64,000 nt of DNA from Ridgeia piscesae (lineage: Eukaryota; Annelida; Polychaeta; Sabellida; Siboglinidae), in contig JAODUO010000159.1 in NCBI GenBank assembly GCA_025642075.2, positions 80,001 to 144,000 on the forward strand. The letters run 5' to 3'. Each line of letters begins with the position of its first letter. Position 1 is the first letter of the stretch. The notes under the pieces were generated by a model. It did no database searches, was not told where the DNA came from, and was given only the letters and a program-made list of their open reading frames with translations. The position numbers and the translations under genes were made by a program. Shown here in pieces: positions 23,195 through 36,200 of this stretch.

Positions 23195-23425
23195 GGTAAA
23201 TATTTTGTTTTTAACTTTTATGGTAAAACAGACTAAAATCCTCACTTATGTAATTCCAGGTGATTTCTTTAAATAGGCAGAAATTGCTATCTTGGTAGAT
23301 GGTCAAATATTTTGTGTATCTATGTTTCAAAAGAGAACATTTCAAATAGATGTCTTGAAGACTTTGTAGGCTCAACACAGACAAAACTGTAATTATGATT
23401 GAATAAATGTGTTAAGTTTTGTAGA
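22559..23425 (+). other. CBFB: Probable CBFB 3' UTR
   Basis: The first canonical + strand AATAAA after the stop is at 23402-23407, followed by the GT-rich TGTGTTAAGTTTTGTAG. The interval contains a palindromic X-box-like motif (22586-22599) and the CT-rich simple repeat at 23018-23191. The end point is inferred from the poly(A) signal alone. Confidence 0.45.
23018..23191. repeat. CT-rich compound microsatellite
   Basis: Consecutive (CTCTGT)n, (CTCTTT)n/(CTTCT)n and pure (CT)n blocks, entirely pyrimidine except for G on the + strand. Poly-Leu/Ser and poly-Glu/Arg frames are artefacts. Confidence 0.95.
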
Positions 23426-23429
23426 TTAT

Positions 23430-25234
23430 GCATACTATATAAATTTATATTATACACATTATATAAATGGATAGTCTTAACTGGAAAAATGCCTGAATTC
23501 ACTGTATCATATTAGAAAGAAATACTGTTATGATAAGCACAATCAAACACCAAAAGGCAGTCAAACACAAAGGAGAGAACATCACAGATATCACAGTTGT
23601 TCAATGAGCGCATCATGTTATTTAAAAGTATTTTCTATGCAGATTCAGGTTAATCTGCTATGCGTGCATCATCAAAACTAGTAGTTTGAGATCATCGTAT
23701 AAGGGTAGATGTACGCGAGGGCGTTGAAAGAGTTAAACGCTGGTTTTTGGAGGACACACCCCTCTTACCCTGGGGCAAGAGACAGGGTGACAGAACAGAC
23801 ATTGTTACCATCGTGCGTGCAGGATCGACAGAGACATAGACGCAGGCAAAAACACAGTAAACTGTGCTGGAGTCACACATGTGGACATTGTCGGCGCCGC
23901 AATGTGATGCCCGTTTGAGGCACAGCCAACTTGTGACACAATCTAATGACTGCCGTGTCGTGACACGATAATGTGTACTTATTGTGATGTCGTTTGTGCA
24001 GCTGACGGGTGACTTTTTGCACCTATTATACTTGGCGACGGTTTGTTGAGTGCGTGCATTGAATGTTACTTTGTGAACCAATATGTCCTCGTAGGAGTGT
24101 TTCATCTCAGAATTGGGAATCTAATCATGATACATTGTACTGGCTTCTTTGGGGAGCGTTTCCATTTTACAGCGAAATAGGAAAACCATGCTCATCTTCC
24201 AGAGTGCCATCATTTTTGGTTATTTTATACGTGTAATGTGGAGTGAGATCGTCTTTTTATTGTTATCGTTTCTGATCGTTTCGACAGGATTTTAGAATGT
24301 TGAATCTTTGTGACAGATCGACCGGTTTATAACGCAGACAATCTTACTGCAGGCAACAGATGAGCATATACTTCAATACTTGTTTCTCGTAGATGCATTA
24401 CTGCAACTAACACATGGGCAAAATATCTAAGAAAAACACACCTACTTGACATGTTGCATATAAAATGTTATAAGAAGTGTCTGGTGTATATAGAAGATCT
24501 TTCACAGCTAAATAACAACTGTAATTACTGGCACAATGAACTGTAACTAACCTACTAATACACGCATATATACACATAATTATATATAATTTTAGCATAG
24601 AATTTAACAATATATCTGACGTTCTACATCAGAATTAATTATTCGCTCCGTAGCGTGGGCACTTTCTAATTGCAAGGTGTGATTAGAAATTTGCCAGATG
24701 ATTTGATGTAAAATAAAATTAACGAATTTCTTGATCAATAATAACACGTATGTTTGTAACCGTGTTAATAATTTGTTCTTAAATCGTGCAATGCTCATCA
24801 ATGCAAATGTAGTATAAAGTGTTTGGCGTGCCGATTCTCGCATGCCCCGCGGGTGCGTTTCTGCAGCTCAGGCATCCAAATCTCTTCCTAACTTTGTGAT
24901 ACATTTTATTTACACATTATCTTTATGTACGTTTATGGAAACCGACTGTTTGTGACTGAACTTTGTGTTAGTTTCTGACTGAACTTGGTGTCATTGCATG
25001 TACCAGATACAGGTTGAACTAGGAAGCTTTACGTTGGACGGTGGGAGTCGAACGGTGTAATGTTATTGTGGGGTACGTGGTATTCGTGCTGTAATCTTCG
25101 AGACATTTTTGCCATTAAATGTTGTGCAATTTCAAGTGCAAAATCTTCTGGGGTCTCACCTGAACGTTTTGTCATTGTAGCACTGCAGCAATTAGTGTCT
25201 AAAAACAACTTGTCACCATCATCAACTGCAAGGC
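23430..25234. other. Intergenic sequence, no gene recognised
   Basis: Lies between the CBFB poly(A) signal and the 24-bp minisatellite. The longest frame (137 residues, - strand, 23692-24105) has no recognisable domain, so I do not call it a gene. Confidence 0.5.
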
Positions 25235-25553
25235 AAGTACAGTAATAAGCTGTTATGCTAGTACAGTAATAAGCTGTCATGCTAGTACAGTAATAAGCTG
25301 TCATGCTAGTACAGTAATAAGCTGTCAGGCTAGTACAGTAATTAGCTGTCAGGCTAGTACATTAATTAGCTGTCAGGCTAGTACAGTAATAAGCTGTCAG
25401 GTTAGTACAGTAATCGGCTGTCAGGCTAGTACAGTAATAAGCTGTCAGGCTAGTACAGTAATAAGCTGTCAGGCTAGTACAGTAATAAGCTGTCAGGCTA
25501 GTACAGTAATAAGCTGTCAGGCTAGTACAGTAATCAGCTATCAGGCTAGTACA
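25235..25553. repeat. 24-bp minisatellite, about 13 copies
   Basis: Unit TAGTACAGTAATAAGCTGTC plus AGGC. Thirteen copies with a few substitutions (AGGC versus ATGC, AATAAGC versus AATCGGC and AATTAGC). Because 24 is a multiple of 3, the - strand reads an eight-residue repeat (LTAYYCTS), which is a spurious ORF. Confidence 0.93.
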
Positions 25554-26175
25554 GGAGGCACATTGTGCCAATCAGGGCTACTGGCTAATTCATGTGTCTT
25601 GTTTGTTTAAGTTATGCCTAAATTCACACCATTATTCTGTGTTAATCACCATACACATATGGTACCACACACAAATGATGTAAAATTATCCACTCTAGAA
25701 CGTTGCTCCACTTTCAATGTTGGCAATGTATCTAGATGATTTACTTCAGCACAACGTTCTCTGTATGCCGTAGTCCGAACAAAAATCACAAATTTCTGCT
25801 TTCTCAGAAATAATATAAGCTCATAGTAGTGCCATGTTTTGTATGGATTGGTTAACTAACCCGTGTATTACTACTGTTTCCATGTCAGTGATCAGTCATT
25901 TAGATTTCCAGAGAATCGCTGTACATCTTTCTTAACCTTAACCGAGATACAGATGTCGTTAGCCGAGGCTAGTAGAACTTAAGCATATCGTGCAGGTAAC
26001 AAACAGACCGGCTGGTTCGGACGCTGTTTAAATATCACTGTAGGTGTTTGTTGAAATACAGATTTGTCTGAAAAATACATACTTTGTGTTACTTTTTTGT
26101 TGGCCTACATATCTGTAACATTGACAGTGAGTGACAGGAAGTCTGTTTTCCATTGTACTAATTCACACAAATGAG

Positions 26176-26622
26176 TCCCTATTTGGGTAATCTTATACTT
26201 AACTGGCCTAAATTATTACGGCCTTTTAAAACCGTTTTTTCCCACCTTATATCGATGTGTATGTGTTCGCATTGTGATTCTACATCACTTCCGATACAAA
26301 GAAGTCATATTTAAAAATAAATATTTGTGTTTTTGAATAATTTAAACATGCTGAGTCAAAGTAAACAATGTGATGTCACCGCTGCAAATATGGAGCGAGC
26401 TTTAGGCCCTCCCAGAGGCGCCTCCCATTGCGTTGTTTACTTCGACTCGGCGTGTTTAAATTGTTCTAAAACACAAATTAATTTTTTTTATCCGACTTCT
26501 TTGTTTCGGAAGTGATGTAGAATCACATTGCGAACACATACACATCGATATAAGGTGAAAAAACGGTTTTAAAAGGCCATAATAATTATGGCCAGTTAAG
26601 TACAAGATTACCCATATTTGTT
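26176..26622. mobile_element. Foldback MITE with long terminal inverted repeats
   Basis: A near-palindrome centred at about 26399. Matching arms include GGGTAATC at 26185 against GATTACCC at 26606, AAACCG against CGGTTT, and ACACATACACATCGATATAAGG on the right against its complement on the left. Arms are about 215 bp with small differences and leave a short central loop of about 45 bp. There is no transposase. Exact ends and target-site duplication are unclear. The 62-residue frame inside it is not a gene. Confidence 0.75.
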
Positions 26623-26689
26623 CCAATCTGTTCATTCCAAATTTACCATGATATACATTTTAAGTCTTTTTTAACTTTTGTATGATTCC

Positions 26690-26785
26690 CTGCATATTTT
26701 ATTGTGTGTAGTAGTGTGTATGCGCCTGTGAATGGGCTGGTGCTGGAGATATGGCGCTCTAGAAATGCTACTAATAATAATTCCA
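26690..26785 (+). mobile_element. SINE/LINE-like 3' tail
   Basis: The segment TGCGCCTGTGAATGGGCTGG, then ATGGCGCTCTAGAAATGCTA followed by CTAATAATAAT, has the form of interspersed-repeat 3' ends common in marine invertebrate genomes (GCGCTNTANAAATGCTA plus TAAT repeats). It sits directly beside the foldback MITE. The family is not determined. Confidence 0.4.
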
Positions 26786-27248
26786 TTTGTTTGGCTTGAT
26801 ACAGTACATGTAGTTCTCAACATTCACCTAATTAAATTACAACATAAACATTATATTAATATTATGCTCTAATTTACACCCACTATGTAGTCTAGTAGCA
26901 CCCATAGTAATACAAGTTGTGCAAAATTCCAGTTTCCCTCTGTACACTGTTGTAGCATTTTAATAAATATTCCACTTTTGTTATAAATGTGAAAGTGTAC
27001 ACACTAGACCACCCACATATTTGAAAATAACCTAATCAAAGTGTAATTAAAATATGATCAAAATCTTGCCTGTTTGAATCAACAGTCTATTGTAACGTCC
27101 ATTGTGATCATCACACATGGAAACCATCTGGAGAATAACTAAAGAATACATAATACCGACATCACGTGTAGTAAAAAGTGACAACACATTGATCAGCGGC
27201 CCCTAACATGATGAAGTGTGGTGTCTGGGACTGAGCGATCAGAAGTAG

Positions 27249-27296
27249 ATGGGAAGGGAGGGAGGAGGGGGAGGGGACAAGTGGGAGTGGGAGTCC
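27249..27296 (+). repeat. G-rich purine tract, G-quadruplex candidate
   Basis: GGGAAGGGAGGGAGGAGGGG and following GGGG, GGG and GGGAG runs give more than four G-tracts separated by short loops on the + strand. Confidence 0.6.
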
Positions 27297-27654
27297 CAGC
27301 CAGATGGGGATGAGTCAGCGAGTGACCTCCAAGTGGCACATTCGGACATCTCATCACATCACAAGGCTCCTCATACCAGTCTGACTCAGCCTTGGCCCTC
27401 CGCCCAGCCCAGCCCAGCCTATGAGCCCTGCCTCTGACCACGCCAGCTGACAGCACTACATCTACACATGAAGTGGTCCAGTGTCATGGCATCCTCAGAT
27501 GTGGTTGTCGTTTGCCGATTTCCTTCCAAGAATTTGGCATCTGCTATCTACAGCGTGGTTCGCCTGTCTTTATGTGTGATGGTGTCACGCCGACAACCTG
27601 GAAACTGCGATAAGGAAAGGATGGGTGTGTAGAGTCTTGAGGAAATAACTGACA

Positions 27655-29900
27655 GCAGTGTTTATATACATTCTTTATTCTATGGTAAACAACAGATGCT
27701 AGGTATACATTGTTGTATTTGCATAAATTAACAATAACACACAGGAAAACCACAAAGTATATTACATCATTGCCTTTGTGTAACGATGACAACGTGACAG
27801 GTGTTCCGCACCGGCCAGATAAAAGAGGAAAAAAGAAGCAATGTTGGTGATAACACGGCGCATGACTTGTATAAAATTGCCAGTGTGGACATCAGCAGCA
27901 GATTCCTGTTGGAATGAACCTTACAAACCACAACGCGATGCAGAGATATGTCAAACACTGCCACTGCTGCTGTTTTTCACACCATTTGGTGGCACATTAA
28001 AAACATTTGACTACCCTGGTCACTGGCAAACGCTGTGTGATGATTCACCATTATATGAGATGTACATCGTGTGTATCCGGATGAAGCATTAGTATTAAAC
28101 ATAGCCAGGTAATCGCTACAATTCAAGTTCCTTGCAGCTCACTGCATATAATTTCCTAACACTGCCAGTGCCAAGCGTGACTACAAACATTTTATGACAT
28201 CACTATAAGATTTTCTTGCCCTCTGTTTACAAGAATGTTTTTGGGCAACCACTGAATAACATCCGTACATCTGCGAGGCTATACTCGACTCCCAACAAAT
28301 GTTCCCAACTGTATCACATAGACCACTGCCGCCAACCGCAGCATGTACCACTGTGTGTAATCCATCCTAAACCCTGTGAATAACCCTTATTCTGTCTTAC
28401 TATTCCACCAGATTTGATTTAATCTAACTTCAGGCCATCCGTGTGTCAATACTCCGGCCACACCATTTTCTCCATCCACTTTTTACCTTTTTCTTCCTCA
28501 CCAAGTTACCAGACAGCAGCCTGAACCAAATATAAATTCATGTACAGTAAAACATGATGAAAAATGAGAGTCACACAAAGTAAAAGGCACAAATGATGAC
28601 GACTACAATAGTGACGAAACGTGCAACTTTCACCGAAGGAAGGCAACCACAATGTGGTCCACATTTGTGTATCACAGAAATATCACAGTGCCAACAACTG
28701 ATCTGCATAGACCCAAAATCACACTGCGCTATTGTGACTGTACTACCGGCTAGCTAAACCAACACGCAAGACCACACACACACATGCACGCACTCACGCA
28801 TGTATACACAACACAAATTACCAGGCACGCCATAATGGCACGCACATACAACCTCACCTGCCTACTTTACAAGCCAGGCTCATTGATGCGCTTTGGTGGT
28901 TCACTGGCAAACGAACAGCACCAAAAACAACAGATGTATTCAGTGACACTATTCTCCCTCTCCCTCTCTCTCTCCGAGTGATGATGGGACTTTGGTAACC
29001 CTCATAATCGTAACTATATTCACCAGAAACACACAAGCTATGCATACTATGAGCCGGTGGTCTATGTGAATTTGTTGACACTGACAAAACGTATTACAAT
29101 GGCAAGTCCCTGTTAACTGTTAACGTCATTAAACCTATCAGTAAACAACACTGCCTGGACACTATGCCGTGCACATTCCTGGCTGCCGAGTCAAAGCGCT
29201 ATAGCAATCGTTAGGGATGCGTTGATACAAAACATTTAATAAACATGATACATACCAATTTCATCAACACAGCGGTTGTCAAATCCCTTCCTGGGGGAAA
29301 ACTGACATATTGCAACACAACCACGAGGATGTCGGCAAAATCATAACCACCCACTAGTTAAATATATCAATTAAACATCTACATAAAATGTTCCGAAACG
29401 CACCACTGAGGGCTTTACATGGCGATAAACTCATTGTACTTCACTTGCACCGGCAATGGATGGCGTTGTGATGTGAATCGTCGAGCCACGAACCCACACA
29501 GTGCCGAAGGCAGCTAGATGAACTTCCATCTTGTGAATGCACTGCACGGATATGCTTTGTGAACATGCGCTCAACTGACACCAACTACCTGAGACGTTGT
29601 CCAGCTGCAAAACGAAAACTACATCAGGTCACGAGCAGCTGTCGTGGAAACACGCAGTCAACTGCGCAACATCTGTATCACTGTCACCGCTGGTCGTGGT
29701 TCACCGAACACCATAGAACCAGACACGACAACACGGGACAAGTCCCATGGTCTCTCGTCTCGGCCACCAGAGATCTCCAAAGTCTGACTGCTGTGAAACC
29801 GTTACGAGCTGACGGCCGGTGTTCGTACCTATAAATATTGGCTATCCTGTCACTAGGCGTGTGTCACCAAATGCGTACTGCTCCCACTGGAGTGTCGTGG
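27655..29900 (-). other. KATNB1: Possible KATNB1 3' UTR
   Basis: Downstream of the KATNB1 stop on the - strand, a canonical AATAAA lies at 27679-27674. A variant ATTAAA lies nearer the stop at about 29240-29235. The interval has no convincing coding frame and no large repeat. Either signal could end the transcript, so the length is uncertain. Confidence 0.35.
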
Positions 29901-30033
29901 CTAGTCGAGCTGCGTCATGAGAATGTTGAGTTCACGGAAGGTGCTTGCCAGTTTGCCCTGATTCGTCTGCTTCTGACCGAAGCCCGACCGGATGTCCATC
30001 AGCACTTTGTAGCACAGCTTGCACTTGTTGTAG
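29901..30033 (-). CDS. KATNB1: KATNB1 exon 21 (last, con80 C-terminus)
   Basis: The acceptor GATGGTTTCAG precedes it. It encodes [20 protein letters not shown], then [20 protein letters not shown] and QLD-stop (TAG at 29903-29901). KCxLCYK and STFREL are highly conserved katanin p80 C-terminal motifs. Confidence 0.96.
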
Positions 30034-33000
30034 CTGAAACCATCAGCAGTGGGGCACGGTGAGTACAACGAAAAGTAGGAACACAAATTCTTAAGATGTA
30101 AAGCAACATTTCTGAGGGTAGGTAGGTATAAGTTGCTATGTTTTAGATAAGGTTTAATAATAATTAAAATCCTGCAAAGATGACCGTTGAAAGTATACAA
30201 GCAATTATTCTTTATATCAGCAGACATCTAGAAAAACTGCCACGTCTAATGTCTGCAATGTGATAAGATAATGGTAATTCATGGAAACAATGCTGAGAAG
30301 GAGCATATTGGACAAAGATAGCGAGCCAGTGAACCAGCCAGTCATACTACCATTTTGACAAATGAAACATCAACAGAATAGCAAGTGCAATCATTGATAC
30401 AGCTTCAAGTATCTGACATTATTATAGGGCAACTGATTGAGCAACCAAAACCCCACCGTTCTTCTCGAGTGATGTCAACGCCGATGGACGGGGGCGCAGT
30501 GATGTTGGCCTTGATGACTGATGCAAAGTTCTTGAGAATAAGGCGGAGAGCCGAGCAGCCTGTGTGGACGTAGCTGGAATTACATCAACACAACAACATT
30601 TACAACACAACACAGTCAAGTCAGTCACATACTAACATATATGCCATTCGGTGTACTAGCATTGTTTTATTGTGTCTAAAAATATTTTTAATTAATTCAT
30701 AATTTTTTATTTTATAAGATGTAAGATGATTACTTACTTAACTTACCGGGTATTTCAAATCTGCACTTGCAACATAAAAAACTTATCTTAATATTATTTA
30801 CTCTGAAGATACAACAGAGATAAAAATTCCCAACCAATTTGCTTCCTTAAATATGACTTTTTAGGTACATTGTCAGGAAAGTAGACAAGCATCATGCATA
30901 AACCCAATTCATCTGCATTCCAATACACAGCACAAGCTATTCGTCTATGGCAGCAACTTAATGGTTTAGAGACACAGATTCTAGAGACAACTGTGTCACT
31001 TCAGGCACATTTATCAGAATAGCCAACAAGTTCCAAGGCTCCGGACAAAATCCATGTATTTTAATGAATTTTTTTTAGCCTACTTTACAAAGAGTGGTTA
31101 ACTGTTTGGTTTTCAATGCTATACAAGATCTCGCGACGAGATCACGTGATGGAGATAACTAAGGCACATCTGCCAAATGCCCACTGGAACACTGCCCAAG
31201 ACAGCTGGCCCTCTCCTGGATCATGAAACATGATGAGATCACTCAAAAGAGAAGGACAGTGAAGAAGAAAGGAAGGCCTGTGAGCCGACTTGAAATACAA
31301 TCAACACACAGACTGCTTGAGACTGAGGCAGAGCTGAGCAGCCCGACAGTGGCACCCTCTACTGGATGTCTTTTGTGCTAGCCGGGCAGGAAGAGGACCG
31401 AGTGAGAGTGAGCTTTGCTAAGCCTACATAAAATGGTGTAAAAATGAAGAAACAGCCACATTCGTATCCTGGTTTCTTGACACACTTACTTTTCGTATTT
31501 ACTCGTAACCAGATCTGTCAAGCGCGGCAACATTGATGCACAGAGGTCTAGATTCCACATGTTCCTATGGTGAACAGAAGAAAACAGTATATTGTTAGAT
31601 CGTCTTAGTGAAAAAGCATGTCATATTATATAAAGTATTACACAGTAAATACACATTTGTATGTGTCTAGATTGATTCAACAATTCTACATATTCACACA
31701 TACCATCCTTGTGGAAATTCCAGTGTTCCACCAATTGTGTTTACATGCCAAACTACTCATTAAACCATTAATCAAAATGTCCCTCTGTTAGCTTAGTGTT
31801 TTATTTACTCATATTAACGTAAGTCCAATTTTATTTATCCAACATTTAGGATGGCCTAAACTTAGGAGAGTTAAACTGTTCAGTGCAAACTCAAGATAGA
31901 TTGCAAAATGAAATGACTCAACCCAGAGAGCCTTGAAGATACGTACGGTTTCTGCAGGAGAATATTGAGAATGTCAACAATGACGGCTTGGTCATTCATT
32001 CCTATAGCAGAATCAACCGCCGTCTGCAACATCACCAACATACACCTGTGAGAATACATGATACACCACAACCAGCCCAGACAACTAGCTAGTAAAACAT
32101 GAAAACATAAAGTAATGATATCATGCAAGTATGTCTTTAATGAGCCCTGTTTCAGTTTGAATTGATATTTAAAAATGTTACACCATGCTTGCTGATGAAT
32201 GGCTAATTATTATAGTAAGTATGCAAGTTTATTTATTTCACATTAACTAAAATAAACATGTCAATTACTGGAAACTGGACATGTGAGCATGCCCTTAGTA
32301 CTAATATATGGTGTGATTCTGACACACCTAGCAATGTCTTTGTGTCCAATGATCCGACTGCGGCCATTTCTGTGATTGAGTTTTTGACAGTGCAACTGAT
32401 CTGTTTTATATGAAATAAACACCATAGAATGCTAGAAAACATGTGAGCGTGAGACGTAGACATGCGACGCACCTTCATGTTGCCACTGGTCCACAGTGCT
32501 CGCACCACCTGCAGGTTCTTGTTCCTGTTTGTCATCACAGCCATCATCGACTCGTGTCCCTTCACGATCAGTGACACTGCCTCCGTCTCTGACATGTCGG
32601 TCGGTATATGCCGCTGGTTGCCTAGAGATGGCGTTACCTGTTTCTGTAGCAAAAACGTATCGAATATATAACACAAACTTTTACACTGAGCAATAGTCAG
32701 TTCTCGATACGTCTCACAGACTTGGTTACTCAAACATCATCCTAGCTCATGGCACAGGAATTAATCAACTGTCAAACGAAGACCAACTTTCCTAAGAACA
32801 GTTAATACGGCATTATTCTGCAGTAAGGCTGTAGTTAACATTGTATTCTATATAAGGGCCTGACTGTTGCCACAACAATTATCACATTTTAATGCATTTA
32901 AACCTCAGAGTTACATTTCTCCATTTCTACATAAAACATATAGCCTATCACCAAATGCGGTATTACTTTTAATATCTGTACTGTTACCTATCAAACAGTT

Positions 33001-33208
33001 TCATAAAATCTACCAGCATATTTGCTTTCAGAGTTAACTAGGATAAGAAATTATGAACAGCTTCAATCATCTATTTCTGATCTACTTATCTGTTTGGTAA
33101 AACCAGATCTGAGCTAGAACAAACACTGGAACTAGGATTTTCTCAACTGCTGCTCAAACTCTTTGGAATTCACTCCCTATCATTGATAAATCATTAGGGA
33201 AATAATAG

Positions 33209-33272
<64 letters not shown>

Positions 33273-36200
33273 GAATATGTACTAATTAGATGCAGCATAA
33301 CATATCTGCCAGTCCAAATATTTTTTGATTGATAAATGAGTGTTAACTCGTAACACACAAGCCGGTTGAGATATATGTTATGTCATCAAATAAACAAAAC
33401 ACACACATTTGTCATCAAAACAAAATTAAAAATATTTTTGGTTCCTGTAGAAATTTTTGTTCCTAATTCCTCTCCCCATCCAGTTAGATTCCTACCCATT
33501 CAAAATGGATGTTTACCTGTTCAAACGGCAGGTCTGTAGAAAAAGCTACGAATTAGACATGCTTTTTGATTGAGTCTATACGGAAACAACGACTCACTGG
33601 GAGAAACTCTTGCATGTTGATGTCGGCCGGCCTGTCCCGCTCCGACGGGATGATCTGTTGCAATGGAGGACGATGATGTTCCCGTACGACCCTGGATGGG
33701 GCATGAGACACACTCGAGTACGACACCTTCACCGGCTCCGACGGCACTGACATGACAGGGGTAGCCACAGGTGTGCCTCTCTTCGACGCAGACGACATGG
33801 GCGCCGACGGTAACGGTGCCGCACTTGGAGCTGAGATAAGTGGCTGATTCGCTGCAGAAGAGATGAATGATTATTTACGCAGAGTTAGTGTAAGTGAACT
33901 AATAACATCGCAGCTGGGTAGGCAAGTACGGTTCTTATTCGTGTTTCATCTGTCTGTATAGAATACTGCATAGTATTCCACTAAACATAACAACCGATTT
34001 TGTGTGAACAGATTATATAAATGCCACAGAAAGATTTCCTGTTGTTGCTGCATTAGGGCTGACCCAGCTAAGTAACATCAACTTCAACTAATATTACTAA
34101 GTCAATTGGAAAATATAAATAAATGTATACAAACATGAATTTAGTTACAAAATATTTCTCACACCACACATTTATACTATAGTGTAAGTATTTTAGACCT
34201 AACTTATTACTAGTGGCATATATAAAACTTGTGTTGTATATACATTACCTTAGAGGTATTTTATAAAAAAATCAGACAATCATCAGAAACCGTGGCATGT
34301 AAATGTCTGAGTATTATTCATACTGAATGCTGTACGCAGAATGGATATAACAACTATTCCTTTATGAAGTAAAATTGCAAATAACCAGCTATACACATAG
34401 TATCACAAACAACAATGCAATACTGATCTTGCTCATTAAACCAATTTTACCCCACAATTATTATTGCTTCAAATAGGCTCCGGTTTTGTACTACAAGTAA
34501 CAACACTGTAAATAAGTACTTTATCTAAATTCTATGTGGTTAAAGTGAACAACACATAAGATGCAGCTACAACTATTAGTATGATTAGGATGCAATATGC
34601 AATACAGTCAACACCACTGCAGAGGTTATGTGTCAGTATATAGTCAGTGCTACACTTCAGTTAGGAAATAAATCGGTCTATCATTTTAAAATTCCCTTTC
34701 AAAATAAATGTTTGCAGGTCCATACCTATTTAAAACATAAATGATTTTGTTCGCTGTTTTACAATACTGTTTTACATTCCAAGTCTGTAAACATATACAA
34801 TATAAAACAGTCACTGGTTTGTTAAACATCATACCTATAATTGTGTTACTGTTAATGGTAAATTTGAAAAGGTAGCAACAAACTTGTAAAAATGAGGAGC
34901 AGTTATGCAACAGGTTGCTTTATAAAATAAACAATAGTCTCCTTTTTAAAATTATCAATCACATACTCCGGAAACTAGAAATAAATCAGTACATATGATG
35001 CATTTATGGATGAAAATACTTCTTTGAGAAAATGCCTTCATGAGCGTCCTAAAATACGGAGGAAGACACTTCAGTTCGGCTGTACTGAGTGAATGATGCA
35101 TTGTGTTACGGTGTCCTAACTGTCCTTACCATCTGCTGGAGGTGCAGGAAATGGCTCGACAGTCCGGGGAGGTGAGTGGGCTGTTTGAACAAATTAATAT
35201 CATTGTAAGCTTGTTAGTGGAACGTTCTCGCAAATAAATCAATAAATAAATAAAGAAACAAACAAACAATGACTGTGTCAAAACACAACTCGACAAAGCA
35301 TTCACTTAGACAACAAATAACAATCAAATTATATCAAAGAACAATCAAATTATATCAAGCATTCGTTCTCTCCGTTGATCGGTGACAACACGAAGCAACC
35401 AGTGTTCTCTCACTTACCAGAGTGTTAGTCAGTCAAAACAATCGTGAAAACAAGGATGCCCTTTCGATCACTTTAAGTAATAATAAATGAATCAATAAGT
35501 CTACTTATAAAAATCAACATTGTTGTGTATGCATGAAAACTGCTTTAGTATCCACCTAAACCAGGCACAAGTTTTCTCTTTCCTGGAAGTGTTTATGCAA
35601 GCTGTTTTGTTCATGCTGCTCACACATACACACGCACACGCACACGCACACACACACACACATGCATGTTCACACAAATTGAAGCAACAAACTGAACTTG
35701 CATGAAAAACAAACATGGGAAGGTGGATTTATAAATAGTTGTTTTGCCATCTGTCCAATATATAAATCACATAAACACATCCACATTTGCTACAATAGAC
35801 TAGTACTATTCTTGATAAACAACACTACAGTTATCAAAAGAATGTCTGCATTTAATCCCACGCTGATAACACATCTATAAAAAAAAAACTTTCAGCACAG
35901 TTAAAATGGCAAGGTTGTGTAGTATGCCTATGAAAACCAGAACAAAACAAATAATACACATGATATTGACACCTATGTAGCATTTGAGTTTGGCAGAAAT
36001 ACAAGTCAACTGTGGTTTGTGTGCTCTGATGAGACGTCAGAACACCTTAACCTGAGGCTGTTGGATCACATACATTGTAAACTTGTACTATATTAGTATC
36101 GATCAGTAGACTTTATATGCAAGGAAGTATTAGATGAAATGCTACGTTTCCACAGGGTACTAACAATTAGAGAATGGTTGTCAATTTGACAGACAGGCCG

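Noticed and set aside
23692..24105. 137-residue - strand frame
   Set aside because: No recognisable family, domain or splice context; consistent with chance.
25235..25553. Regularly spaced repeats considered as a CRISPR-like array
   Set aside because: Units are contiguous with no unique spacers, and the context is an animal genome.
25029..25571. Frames with LTAYYCTS octapeptide repeats
   Set aside because: They arise from the 24-bp minisatellite, whose length is a multiple of three.
26327..26515. 62-residue frame in the intergenic region
   Set aside because: Lies within the foldback MITE, across its loop. No transposase motif.
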